In this document: piece by piece, positions 17,845-26,389 of the stretch | Position numbering within the stretch: position 1 is the first letter of the stretch | How the letters are laid out: every line of letters begins with the position of its first letter | Origin: Gloeomargarita sp. SRBZ-1_bins_9 | GTDB taxonomy: Bacteria > Cyanobacteriota > Cyanobacteriia > Gloeomargaritales > Gloeomargaritaceae | Direction of reading: 5' to 3' | DNA: 64,000 nucleotides | Assembly: GCA_039794565.1 (NCBI GenBank) | Contig: JAUQVX010000002.1 | Location: 290,194 to 354,193, forward strand | Notes under the pieces: generated by a model | Databases searched by the model: none | Seen by the model: the letters and a program-made list of their open reading frames with translations, nothing else | What the model was told of the DNA's origin: nothing | Made by a program: the position numbers and the translations under genes

Positions 17845-18555
17845 ATGAAAAAACACTCTAAGCGGTTTCAAGCGCTTTTGGCGAAGGTCGAGCCGCGACC
17901 CTATGAGCCAAGGGAAGCGATTGCCCTGTTGAAGGAAACAGCGACGGCGAAGTTTCCCGAGAGTGCGGAGGCCCATATTCGCTTGGGGATCGACCCGAAG
18001 TTCAACGACCAGCAGTTGCGGGCGACGGTGACGCTGCCCAAGGGGACCGGGCAAACGGTGCGGGTGGCGGTGATCGCCCGGGGTGAGAAGGTGGTGGAGG
18101 CCCAGGCGGCGGGGGCGGATGTTTGGGGCTCGGAGGAGTTGATTGAGGAGATCGCCGCTGGTCGGCTGGATTTCGACAAGTTGATTGCCACGCCGGACAT
18201 CATGCCCAAGGTGGCCAAGTTGGGGAAATTGCTGGGTCCCAAGGGGCTGATGCCCTCGCCGAAGGGGGGGACGGTGACGTTTGACCTGGCCTCGGCAATT
18301 AAAGAGTTCAAGGCGGGCAAGCTGGAGTATCGGGCGGACCGGTCGGGGATTGTCCATGTGCTGTTTGGCAAGGCGTCGTTTGCCCTGGAGGACTTGTTGG
18401 TGAATCTCAAGGCGGTGCAGGAGTCCATCGACCGCAACCGACCCCCAGGGGCCAAGGGGCGCTACTGGCGGAGTCTTTTCATCTCGGCGACGATGGGACC
18501 GGGGATCGAGGTGGACTTCAATCTCCTGCGGGACATGAAGTTGGCCGAGGCGTAA
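17845..18555 (+). CDS. rplA: 50S ribosomal protein L1
   Basis: A 236-aa L1, the mobile stalk protein beside the E-site and, in many bacteria, a translational repressor of rplK-rplA. Seen: [36 protein letters not shown], and the conserved [20 protein letters not shown]. Normal length. The 87-nt gap after rplK is purine-rich (GAGGGGGAGAGGGTG). Confidence 0.98.
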   Translation: MKKHSKRFQALLAKVEPRPYEPREAIALLKETATAKFPESAEAHIRLGIDPKFNDQQLRATVTLPKGTGQTVRVAVIARGEKVVEAQAAGADVWGSEELIEEIAAGRLDFDKLIATPDIMPKVAKLGKLLGPKGLMPSPKGGTVTFDLASAIKEFKAGKLEYRADRSGIVHVLFGKASFALEDLLVNLKAVQESIDRNRPPGAKGRYWRSLFISATMGPGIEVDFNLLRDMKLAEA

Positions 18556-18750
18556 GGGTTTGGTCGGTCGTGCGTGGAGGAGGAGGCAGGCCTAGCGAGT
18601 AAATCACCCCCAAAAATTTTTGATCGTTGACCGCAGACTGCAGGTGGCTGATGCGTAAATCCTGCCGAGGTCAGTCCAAAGTGCCCCGCTGGGGGTGGCG
18701 TTGGATATGGCCCGGCGTATCTTGACCGGGTTTTTTATTTGGGAGGGCCT
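18556..18750 (+). ncRNA. L10 leader (ribosomal protein autoregulatory 5' leader)
   Basis: The 195-nt rplA-rplJ spacer sits exactly where the L10 leader RNA is found in bacteria. There L10 (with L7/L12) binds the leader and represses its own operon. The segment has several complementary arms, including GCCCC/GGGG around 18683-18694, and ends in a terminator-like hairpin before the rplJ ribosome binding site. I call it by position and structure; a covariance-model match was not run. Confidence 0.65.
18711..18736 (+). terminator. Intrinsic terminator/attenuator in the rplJL leader
   Basis: CCCGG (18711-18715), a 10-nt loop, CCGGG (18726-18730), then six T (18731-18736), 15 nt before the rplJ ATG. 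The arrangement suggests transcription attenuation of rplJL, as is known for L10 leaders in Gram-positives. Confidence 0.65.
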
Positions 18751-19320
18751 ATGGGACGTACCTTAGCGAGCAAAAAGGCGATTGTGGAGGAACTGAAACA
18801 GACCCTGGACCAGACCCAGTTGACGCTGGTGATTGACTACCAGGGGTTGACGGTGGCGGAGATGACGGACTTGCGCCGGCGGTTGCGCGCGACCGGTGCC
18901 CGCTGCAAGGTGACCAAGAACACGCTGATGCGCCTGGCCGTGCGGGACAATCCCACCTGGCAGCCGATGGAGCGCTTCCTCAAGGGGGCGAATGCCTTTC
19001 TCCTCATTCGGGATGATTTACCAGGGGCGGTCAAGGCTTACCAGGAGTTTCAGAAAGCCACCAAGAAAACCGAATTGCGGGGCGCGGTGATGGAGGGGCA
19101 AGCCCTGGACGAACAGGCTCTCAAGGCGGTGCTAGAGCTGCCCCCCAAAGAGGTGTTGATGGCCAAAGTGGCGGGGATGCTCAAGACCTTGCCCACCCAA
19201 TTGGCCACCGCGCTCCAGGCGGTCCCCACCCAACTGGCGACGGGGATCAACGAAGTACCGGCCTCCTTGGGGCGGGTGCTGCAGGCGGTTGTCCAACAAA
19301 AGGAAGCCGCCGGTTCCTAA
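18751..19320 (+). CDS. rplJ: 50S ribosomal protein L10
   Basis: A 189-aa stalk base protein that anchors L7/L12 dimers. Seen: MGRTLASKKAIVEELKQTLD, the L10 core VIDYQGLTVAEMTDLRRRLR, KVTKNTLMRLAV, and an elongated C-terminal helix for L7/L12 binding. ATG 18751 has GGGAGGG 4-10 nt upstream; an upstream TTG in frame (18739) lies within the terminator/RBS zone and is unlikely. Expression is probably controlled by the leader and attenuator before it. Confidence 0.97.
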   Translation: MGRTLASKKAIVEELKQTLDQTQLTLVIDYQGLTVAEMTDLRRRLRATGARCKVTKNTLMRLAVRDNPTWQPMERFLKGANAFLLIRDDLPGAVKAYQEFQKATKKTELRGAVMEGQALDEQALKAVLELPPKEVLMAKVAGMLKTLPTQLATALQAVPTQLATGINEVPASLGRVLQAVVQQKEAAGS

Positions 19321-19360
19321 CATGTCCACTGTTGATTGACGTCAAAAAGGAGAAACGACC

Positions 19361-19777
19361 ATGTCTGCGAAAACCGATGCCATTTTAGAAGAGCTGAAGA
19401 GCTTGACCCTGCTGGAAGCAGCCGAGCTGGTCAAGAAGATTGAGGAAACCTTTGGGGTGAGTGCCGCCGCCCCGGTTGGGGGGATGGTCATGGCCGCCGC
19501 CCCTGTGGCCGCTGCGGGTGCCCCTGCTGCTCCTGCTCCGGCAGCTGAACCGGTGGAGGAACAAACTGAGTTCAGCGTGATCCTAGAGGCGGTACCGGCG
19601 GATAAGAAGATCGCCATCTTGAAGGTGGTGCGGGAGTTGACCGGCCTGGGGTTGAAGGAGGCCAAGGACCTGGTGGAGGCAGCCCCCAAACCGGTCAAGG
19701 AAGGCATCCCCAAGGAGGAAGCCGAGAAGATCAAGGCCAAACTGGTGGAGGCCGGTGCTACAGTAGCGGTGAAGTAA
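19361..19777 (+). CDS. rplL: 50S ribosomal protein L7/L12
   Basis: A 138-aa stalk protein that recruits translational GTPases. The N-terminal dimerisation domain ([20 protein letters not shown]) is followed by an Ala/Pro-rich hinge (residues about 50-65) and the C-terminal domain [20 protein letters not shown] with [14 protein letters not shown]. The hinge is somewhat long ([20 protein letters not shown]), as in other cyanobacteria. AAGGAG precedes the ATG. Confidence 0.98.
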   Translation: MSAKTDAILEELKSLTLLEAAELVKKIEETFGVSAAAPVGGMVMAAAPVAAAGAPAAPAPAAEPVEEQTEFSVILEAVPADKKIAILKVVRELTGLGLKEAKDLVEAAPKPVKEGIPKEEAEKIKAKLVEAGATVAVK

Positions 19778-19790
19778 TAGCCGTTGCGCT

Positions 19791-21071
19791 ATGGCCGCTA
19801 CCCGTCTCCTGCTGCTGCGTCACGGTGAGAGTACCTACAATGCCCAGTCGCTGATTCAGGGTCGTTCGGATGCGGCCTTGCTCACGGAGCGAGGACGGGC
19901 CATGGCGGGGCAGACAGGGCAATTGCTCCAGGGGGTGGCGATTGACCAGATGTACGTCAGCCCCCTGCGACGTGCCCTGGAGACGGCCCAGTTGCTCAAC
20001 CTGGCGGGGGTGCCCATCACGGTTACGCCTGACTTGCTAGAGATTGATTTGCCGGCGTGGGAGGGACTGCCCCAGGAGACGGTTAAGCAGCAATTTCCCG
20101 AGGATTACCGGCGCTGGCGCACGGCCCCCAAGGAATTTGTCATGCAGGGTCGTTATCCCCTACTGGAGCTGCTTTCCCAGGCGGAGCGCTTGACCCAGCG
20201 CTTGCACAGTCAGCACCAGGGGCAAACGGTATTGGGGGTGGGGCACGCCACCATGAACCGCCTGTGGTTGGTGCAGCTGTTGCGGTTGGCGCCGGAGCAT
20301 TACTTCCGGTTGCAGCAGAGCAACTGTGGGGTGAGTGTTGTCAATCTCCAGGGCGAGCAGGTGCAACTGGAGGCCCTCAACCTGGTATTCCACACGGGCA
20401 ATCTCTTTCCCAAGTATAAGGGGGGGACGCGTATCTACCTGGTGCGGCACGGGGAGACGGACTGGAACCGCCAGGGCCAGTTTCAGGGGCTGAAGGATAT
20501 TCCGCTCAACGCCCAGGGCCGTCGCCAGGCGGAACAGACGCGGCGGTGGCTGGCCCAAGTGCCCTTGACGTTTGCCATCAGCAGTCCCTTGAGTCGGGCG
20601 CGCCAGACAGCGGAAATTCTCCTGGCGGACCATCCGGGGGTGACGCTGGAATTGCTGCCGGAACTGCAAGAGATCAGCCACGGTCTGTGGGAGGGCAAGT
20701 TCCACCACCAGGTGGAGGCGGAATTTCCAGGGATGCTGGCGGCCTGGCATACCCGCCCAGAGACGGTGCAGATGCCCGAGGGGGAGAATCTGCAACAAGT
20801 GTGGGAGCGGGCGGCACGGGCTTGGCAGTCCATCATCACCCGCTACGAGGGGCAGCAGGGGCTGGTGGTGGCCCACGACGCCATCAATAAGGCCATCCTG
20901 TGCCAGTTGTTTCACCTGGGGCCGGAGCGGTTCTGGTTGTTTAAGCAGGGCAACGGGGCCGTCAGCGTCATTGACTATCCCGAGGGCGCCCAGGGTCCTC
21001 CCGTTTTACAGATGCTCAACCTCACCCGTACGGATGGGTTTTTCGACCAGACGGCTGCCGGCGCCCTCTAA
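19791..21071 (+). CDS. Tandem histidine-phosphatase (phosphoglycerate mutase-like) protein
   Basis: A 426-aa protein made of two histidine-phosphatase domains. Domain 1 (residues 1-210) has LLRHGESTYNAQSLIQGRSD and the second-His motif GVGHATMNRLW. Domain 2 (about 215-425) has YLVRHGETDWNRQGQFQG and VVAHDAINKAIL. Both keep the RHGE nucleophile and the second His, so both may be active. The double-domain form is common in cyanobacteria and is often labelled phosphoglycerate mutase, but cofactor-dependent mutase activity is not certain; a phosphatase role (for example on phosphoserine) is an alternative. It lies 13 nt after rplL and overlaps the convergent MBL gene by 4 nt. Confidence 0.85.
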   Translation: MAATRLLLLRHGESTYNAQSLIQGRSDAALLTERGRAMAGQTGQLLQGVAIDQMYVSPLRRALETAQLLNLAGVPITVTPDLLEIDLPAWEGLPQETVKQQFPEDYRRWRTAPKEFVMQGRYPLLELLSQAERLTQRLHSQHQGQTVLGVGHATMNRLWLVQLLRLAPEHYFRLQQSNCGVSVVNLQGEQVQLEALNLVFHTGNLFPKYKGGTRIYLVRHGETDWNRQGQFQGLKDIPLNAQGRRQAEQTRRWLAQVPLTFAISSPLSRARQTAEILLADHPGVTLELLPELQEISHGLWEGKFHHQVEAEFPGMLAAWHTRPETVQMPEGENLQQVWERAARAWQSIITRYEGQQGLVVAHDAINKAILCQLFHLGPERFWLFKQGNGAVSVIDYPEGAQGPPVLQMLNLTRTDGFFDQTAAGAL

Positions 21072-21901
21072 ATCACCTGTAGTACCATGCCTTCGCGGGC
21101 AAGGAGACTGTTGGCAAACACCTGGCGCACTTGGGTCTCCACCTGGTCCAAAAAGTCGTCGTCGTGGTTGGGGTCGTGGTGGAACAGAACTAGCTGGCGC
21201 ACTTGGGCGGCCTGGGCCACTTGTACCCCCGCCTGCCAGGTGGAATGGCCCCATCCACACCGAGGTTGTTCGGGGTCGTGGTATTCCCCGTCGGTGTAGT
21301 TGGCGTCGTAAATCAATACATCGGCGTGGCGAGCTAGATGCACCACACTGCGATCGAGCCGGTCGGGGTAATGTTCCGTGTCGCTGGCGTACACCACGGT
21401 TTTGCCCCGCCAGGTCACCCGATACCCCAGGGCGTAATTAGGGTGGTTGAGGCTGCCGGTTTCCACCGTCACGTCCCCTATCGTCAGCACATCCCCCGCC
21501 AGCAGGTCATGGAAATGCAAATCCGCTTGCATCCGCTGCAGGGGTACGGGGAAATTGGGGTCGAGCATTTGGTTGCTCAGGCTCTGTTTGATGGAATAGC
21601 CGGTGTGGGTGGCGGGTCCGTAGATGTGCAGGCAATTGCCCGCTTGGTAGGCGGGGGCAAAAAAGGGAAACCCCTGGATGTGGTCCCAGTGGGAATGGCT
21701 AAAAAACAAATGCAGCTCCAGGGGCGCCTGTAGCTTCAGGGTTTGGCCCAATACCCGTAGCCCCGTGCCCCCGTCAAAGACCAACCGCCGGTCCCCCGCC
21801 TGCACCTCCACACAAGGGGTGTTACCCCCATAGCGCACCGTCGCCGGCCCTGGCACCGGAATACTACCCCGTACGCCCCAAAACTGCACTGTCAATCCCA
21901 T
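21068..21901 (-). CDS. Metallo-beta-lactamase-fold hydrolase
   Basis: A 277-aa MBL-fold hydrolase. The metal motif HSHWDHIQGFPFF corresponds to HxHxDH with conserved His and Asp. Other landmarks are VFDGGTGLRVLGQ, SLNHPNYALGYRV, VVYASDTEHYPD (metal Asp), YDANYTDGEY and VLFHHDPNHDD (last His). The N-terminus VQFWGVRGSIPVPGP is typical of the RNase Z/phosphodiesterase-like subgroup, so a cyclic or nucleic-acid phosphodiester is the likely substrate type. It has no signal peptide. Confidence 0.82.
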   Translation of the reverse strand: MGLTVQFWGVRGSIPVPGPATVRYGGNTPCVEVQAGDRRLVFDGGTGLRVLGQTLKLQAPLELHLFFSHSHWDHIQGFPFFAPAYQAGNCLHIYGPATHTGYSIKQSLSNQMLDPNFPVPLQRMQADLHFHDLLAGDVLTIGDVTVETGSLNHPNYALGYRVTWRGKTVVYASDTEHYPDRLDRSVVHLARHADVLIYDANYTDGEYHDPEQPRCGWGHSTWQAGVQVAQAAQVRQLVLFHHDPNHDDDFLDQVETQVRQVFANSLLAREGMVLQVI

Positions 21902-21971
21902 TGCTGTAATGATGGTGGACCCCAGGCCTTTGCTTCACCATAACCCGAGTTCCCTGAGGCCGTCAGTGATC

Positions 21972-23576
21972 TCACGGTGAAGCTGTCATTGCCTGGGACC
22001 GCAACCGGCTCAGACCGTATTCCAACCCCTCCGCCACCGCCTGGTAAGAGGCTTCAATAATATTGGTGGACACCCCCACTGTGGTCCAGCGGTCTGTTCC
22101 GTGGGTAAATTCGACGAGTACCCGGGTGGTGGCCGCCGACCCCGCCTGCCCGTCCAGCACCCGCACCTTGTAGTCGCTCAACTGGAACTCGCCGATTTGG
22201 GGATAGAAATTCACCAGCGCCCGCCGCAGGGCATTGTCCAAAGCTGACACTGGGCCGTTGCCCTCGGCTGCTGTGATTAACTCCTGGCCGTTGACTTCCA
22301 CCTTCACCGTCGCCACCGACGAACTCCAGTGACCGTTGCCCTGGGCCTGGGTCTGACAGTGGACCTGAAACCCATGCAGGACGAAAGCCGGTTGCCGCTG
22401 CCCCAGCACCTCCCGCACCAGCAACTCAAAACTGGCCTCCGCCGCCTCGAATTGATAGCCCCGTCCTTCCAGCTCCTTGAGACGACGCAGCACCTCCTTG
22501 GCCGCTGGATGGGACCGGTCCAAAGGCAACCCCAACTCCTGCGCTTTGGCTAGGATGTTGCTCAGCCCGGATTGCTCGGAAATCACCACCCGCCGCTGGT
22601 TGCCCACCACCTCCGGGGGAATGTGCTCGTAGGTGGCCGGGTTTTTCCCCACCGCGCTGACGTGAACGCCCCCCTTGTGGGCAAAGGCCGATGCCCCCAC
22701 ATACGGCGCATGGTCATTGGGGGCCAGATTCACCCGTTCGCTCACCGCCCGGCTCACCGCCACCAAATGCCTCAGTTGCTCTGGGGTAATGCAGTCGTAC
22801 TTCAGCTTTAGTTGCAGGTTGGGAATCAGGGTGCACAGGTCGGCGTTGCCACAGCGCTCCCCGTAGCCGTTAATCGTGCCCTGGACCATGCGCGCCCCGC
22901 TTTGCACCGCGGCAATGGCGTTGGCCACGGCGGTCCCGCTGTCGTTGTGGGTGTGGATGCCGATGGGGGCATCGGGAAACCTGGCGCGCACCTGCTGGAC
23001 AATTTCGCTGATCTGGTGGGGAAGCATGCCGCCGTTGGTATCGCACAGCACCAACCATTCCGCCCCCGCTTGGTAGGCCGTCTCCAGGGTCGCCAGGGCG
23101 TACTCCGGGTTGGCTAGATACCCGTCAAACCAGTGCTCGGCGTCGTAAAGTACATGGCGCTGGTGCTGGCGCAGGTAGGTAATCGTGTCGGCAATCATGT
23201 CCAGGTTGTGGGTCAGGGTGGTGCCTAGCCCTTCGATGACATGTAAATCCCAGGACTTGCCAAAGACCGTGACCCAGGGGGTGCCTGCCGCCAAAATACC
23301 TTGCAGTAGGGGGTCTGCCGCGGCGGTGGTGCGGGGCCGCCGGGTGGAACAAAAAGCTACCAGCCGGGCGTGGGTCAGGGGTTCCTGTTGCATTTGCCAA
23401 AAAAATTGCATGTCCTTGGGATTGGCACCCGGCCAGCCCCCCTCGATGTAATGCACCCCCAACTGGTCCAGCAGGTGGGCAATTTGCAACTTGTCCTCCA
23501 GACTCAAGGACAACCCTTCCCGTTGGGCACCGTCTCGCAAGGTGGTATCGTAAAGCCAAATCCGTTCGCCGCTCAT
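21972..23576 (-). CDS. cimA: (R)-citramalate synthase
   Basis: A 534-aa LeuA-family enzyme condensing acetyl-CoA with pyruvate to citramalate, the first step of the threonine-independent isoleucine route. Seen: RIWLYDTTLRDGAQREGLSL (HMGL signature), metal-binding HTHNDSGTAVANA, VQGTINGYGERCGNADL, and a C-terminal LeuA allosteric domain ending NIIEASYQAVAEGLEYGLSR. The spacing and YIEGGWPGANPKD are more CimA-like than LeuA-like. Start taken at ATG 23576 (MSGERIW); ATG 23588 adds four residues. Neither has a strong ribosome binding site. It is divergent from the GPH transporter. Confidence 0.88.
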   Translation of the reverse strand: MSGERIWLYDTTLRDGAQREGLSLSLEDKLQIAHLLDQLGVHYIEGGWPGANPKDMQFFWQMQQEPLTHARLVAFCSTRRPRTTAAADPLLQGILAAGTPWVTVFGKSWDLHVIEGLGTTLTHNLDMIADTITYLRQHQRHVLYDAEHWFDGYLANPEYALATLETAYQAGAEWLVLCDTNGGMLPHQISEIVQQVRARFPDAPIGIHTHNDSGTAVANAIAAVQSGARMVQGTINGYGERCGNADLCTLIPNLQLKLKYDCITPEQLRHLVAVSRAVSERVNLAPNDHAPYVGASAFAHKGGVHVSAVGKNPATYEHIPPEVVGNQRRVVISEQSGLSNILAKAQELGLPLDRSHPAAKEVLRRLKELEGRGYQFEAAEASFELLVREVLGQRQPAFVLHGFQVHCQTQAQGNGHWSSSVATVKVEVNGQELITAAEGNGPVSALDNALRRALVNFYPQIGEFQLSDYKVRVLDGQAGSAATTRVLVEFTHGTDRWTTVGVSTNIIEASYQAVAEGLEYGLSRLRSQAMTASP

Positions 23577-23618
23577 GGCTGGATGCACTTGCTGGTGTTT
23601 TTATTGTAGAGCGCGGGC

Positions 23619-25022
23619 ATGAACCCCCAATTGTCCCTCTGGGAAAAAGTTTGCTACGGGCTGGGGGATTTTGGCCCCGCGGTATTGGCCAATTTAATGC
23701 TGGTGTTTCAGTTGATTTTTTTGACCAACGTAGCCGGACTGCCACCGGGTCTCGCCGGAACGGTACTCCTGATTGGCAAAGCCTGGGATGCCATTAATGA
23801 CCCGCTGATTGGTTTTCTCAGTGACCAGACCCGCAGTCGTTGGGGCCGCCGGTTGCCCTGGATGATGTGGGGAGCGGTGCCCTTGGGGGTGAGTTTCCTG
23901 GGGCTGTGGTGGGTGCCCCCCTGGACAGACCCCTGGCCCAAGTTCCTGTACTACGTGGTGGTAGGAATTGCCATCCATACGTTTTATACGGCGGTGAATT
24001 TGCCCTATACGGCCCTGACGGCGGAGTTGACCCAGGACTACGACGAGCGCACCAGCCTGAATAGTTTCCGGTTTGGGTTGTCCATCGCCGGCAGCTTGTG
24101 TGCGTTGACCCTGGCGCTGGTGATTTTTCAAGCCCTGGTGGAGCTGCCGAGTCAAGGGCGCTATCAGGTGTTGGGGACCCTAGGGGCCGTGGTGGCGGTG
24201 CTGGCTATCTACGGTTGTGTGGCGGGGATTCGCCGGCGGGTGATGGATATAGAACGGCAGCGGCGACCGGTCCCTGTTCAAGAATCCCTCTGGGCGCAAT
24301 GGCGGGCCGTCCTGCACAACCGACCGTTTTTATTCGTGATCGGCATTTACCTGTGCTCCTGGCTGGCCCTGCAAAACACCGTGGCGGTGATTCCCTACTT
24401 CGTCAAGTACTGGATGGGCTTGACCGAGGCGGCCTTTACCCAGGTGGTGCTGGCGGTACAAGTAACAGCCCTGGGGATGGTGTTTTTCTGGGAACGGGTC
24501 AGCCGCCGCCTGGGCAAAAAGGCAGTGTATTTTCTGGGGATGGCGGCTTGGATTGGGGCGCAGGCGGGCTTGTTTGGGCTGCAACCAGGGCAGGTGAGGC
24601 TGATGTTCGCCTTGGCGGTGATCGCCGGTGTGGGGGTGGCCACTGCTTACCTGATTCCCTGGTCCCTGCTGCCGGATGTGATCGAGTGGGAGGAACTGCG
24701 CACGGGACAGCGGCGGGAAGGGATTTTCTACAGCTTGATGGTGTTTTTGCAAAAGGTGGGTCTAGCGCTGGGGCTATTCCTGGTGGGTCAGGCGCTGGAA
24801 TGGTCCGGGTTTGTCAAAACGGTAGCGGGGCAACCGGAACCGGTGCAGCCCGTCAGTGCCTTGCTGGCTATTCGTTGGCTGATCGGCCCGCTACCGACGC
24901 TGGTGCTGCTGTTGAGCCTGGTCTTTGCCTATTACTACCCCATCACCCGGGAAAAACACGCCGAGATCGTCCTGCGCTTGGCAGAACGTACCCATCCAGG
25001 CTCTGATAGCTTGGGCGACTAG
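23619..25022 (+). CDS. GPH-family (melibiose carrier-like) sugar:cation symporter
   Basis: A 467-aa integral membrane protein with about 12 hydrophobic helices. The N-terminus (KVCYGLGDFGPAVLANLML) and the loop motif DAINDPLIGFLSDQTRSRWG, followed by RRLPWMMWG, are the signature of glycoside-pentoside-hexuronide:cation symporters. The second half has TAYLIPWSLLPDVIEWEE, the conserved PxxxxPDVIDxDE-like stretch. It probably imports or exports a sugar or glycoside with Na+ or H+; substrate unknown. It starts 42 nt from the divergent cimA. Confidence 0.85.
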   Translation: MNPQLSLWEKVCYGLGDFGPAVLANLMLVFQLIFLTNVAGLPPGLAGTVLLIGKAWDAINDPLIGFLSDQTRSRWGRRLPWMMWGAVPLGVSFLGLWWVPPWTDPWPKFLYYVVVGIAIHTFYTAVNLPYTALTAELTQDYDERTSLNSFRFGLSIAGSLCALTLALVIFQALVELPSQGRYQVLGTLGAVVAVLAIYGCVAGIRRRVMDIERQRRPVPVQESLWAQWRAVLHNRPFLFVIGIYLCSWLALQNTVAVIPYFVKYWMGLTEAAFTQVVLAVQVTALGMVFFWERVSRRLGKKAVYFLGMAAWIGAQAGLFGLQPGQVRLMFALAVIAGVGVATAYLIPWSLLPDVIEWEELRTGQRREGIFYSLMVFLQKVGLALGLFLVGQALEWSGFVKTVAGQPEPVQPVSALLAIRWLIGPLPTLVLLLSLVFAYYYPITREKHAEIVLRLAERTHPGSDSLGD

Positions 25023-25230
25023 CCAGGACCGACCAATGGTCAAACAGAAATATCAGCCAAGGTGTCTAGATGCGGCTTAGGCTCCAGACGGACCAAGAGC
25101 CAACAAGGGATGCTAGAATCAACAACTGGTCGGTCAGCACCGTCATAGCCCTGATTCCCCTGTCCCCAAAACTGCAACTGCTGTAGCAGAATCCGATAGG
25201 ATACAAGCAGTAGCGTTGCACCGATGGTCT

Positions 25231-26385
25231 GTGGACATTAAGCCTGATCCCCATGGGGGGGTATTGATTCATCGCCTGGTATCCGGGGATGATCGAGCGC
25301 ATTGGGAAGAACAAACCCGTCACTCCCTCTGCCTGCCCCTGAATGAACGCGCCCTGTCGGATGTGGAAATGATAGCCACGGGCGGGTTTAGCCCCTTGAC
25401 TGGGTTTATGAACCGAGTTGATTACCAGGCGGTGGTGGAGACCATGCATCTGGCCAACGGCCTGCCCTGGACGATTCCCATCACCCTGGGGGTGCCGGAG
25501 GACCTGGCGGCCTCTTTACAGGAAGGGATGCTGGTGCGGTTGCAAAGCCCCCAGGGGACGGACATCGGCGTGCTGGAAATTCAGGACATCTATCGTCCTG
25601 ACCGGGAGCGGGAAGCGCTGCAGGTTTACCGCACAACGGAAACGGCCCACCCCGGTGTCCAGGCCCTCTACCAGCAGGGACCGGTGTATGTGGGGGGACC
25701 GATCTGGGTGTGGGAATTGCCGGCGCCGCCCTTTCCCCGGTACCATTTGCCCCCGGCCAAAAGTCGGCAGGTGTTTCAGGAGCGGGGCTGGCAGACGGTG
25801 GTGGGGTTCCAAACCCGCAATCCCATTCACCGCGCCCACGAATACATCCAAAAATGCGCCCTGGAAATTGTGGATGGTTTGTTTCTTCACCCGTTGGTGG
25901 GGGCGACCAAAAGCGACGACATCCCGGCGGACGTGCGCATGCGCTGCTATGAGGTGGTGATTGAGCATTACTTTCCTAAAGAGCGGGTGGTGCTGGGGGT
26001 CAATCCGGCGGCGATGCGTTATGCAGGACCCCGGGAGGCGGTCTTCCACGCTCTGGTGCGCAAAAACTATGGCTGCACCCACTTCATCGTCGGGCGGGAC
26101 CATGCGGGGGTGGGCAATTACTACGGCCCCTACGACGCCCAACATATCTTCCGGGAGTTTGACCCCCAGGCGTTGGGGATTACGCCCCTGTTTTTTGAAC
26201 ACGCCTTTTATTGCCCCCGCACCCAGGGCATGGCCACCAGCAAGACCAGCCCCAGTCCCCCGGAGGAGCGCATCCATCTATCGGGTACCAAGGTGCGGGA
26301 GTTATTGCGCCGGGGTGAACCGTTGCCCCCGGAATTTAGCCGACCGGAAGTCGCGGCGATTTTGATGGCGGCGATGCGGGAGTAA
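25231..26385 (+). CDS. sat: Sulfate adenylyltransferase (ATP sulfurylase)
   Basis: An enzyme of about 384 aa that forms adenosine 5'-phosphosulfate from ATP and sulfate, the first step of assimilatory sulfate reduction. Seen: [15 protein letters not shown], the nucleotide-binding [12 protein letters not shown] (HxxH), [30 protein letters not shown], and [14 protein letters not shown]. No APS-kinase domain is attached, which is normal for cyanobacteria. The start is uncertain because no in-frame ATG lies near the N-terminus. I chose GTG 25231; TTG 25216 gives five more residues. The caspase-like gene begins 4 nt after the stop. Confidence 0.95.
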   Translation: MDIKPDPHGGVLIHRLVSGDDRAHWEEQTRHSLCLPLNERALSDVEMIATGGFSPLTGFMNRVDYQAVVETMHLANGLPWTIPITLGVPEDLAASLQEGMLVRLQSPQGTDIGVLEIQDIYRPDREREALQVYRTTETAHPGVQALYQQGPVYVGGPIWVWELPAPPFPRYHLPPAKSRQVFQERGWQTVVGFQTRNPIHRAHEYIQKCALEIVDGLFLHPLVGATKSDDIPADVRMRCYEVVIEHYFPKERVVLGVNPAAMRYAGPREAVFHALVRKNYGCTHFIVGRDHAGVGNYYGPYDAQHIFREFDPQALGITPLFFEHAFYCPRTQGMATSKTSPSPPEERIHLSGTKVRELLRRGEPLPPEFSRPEVAAILMAAMRE

Positions 26386-26389
26386 ACCG

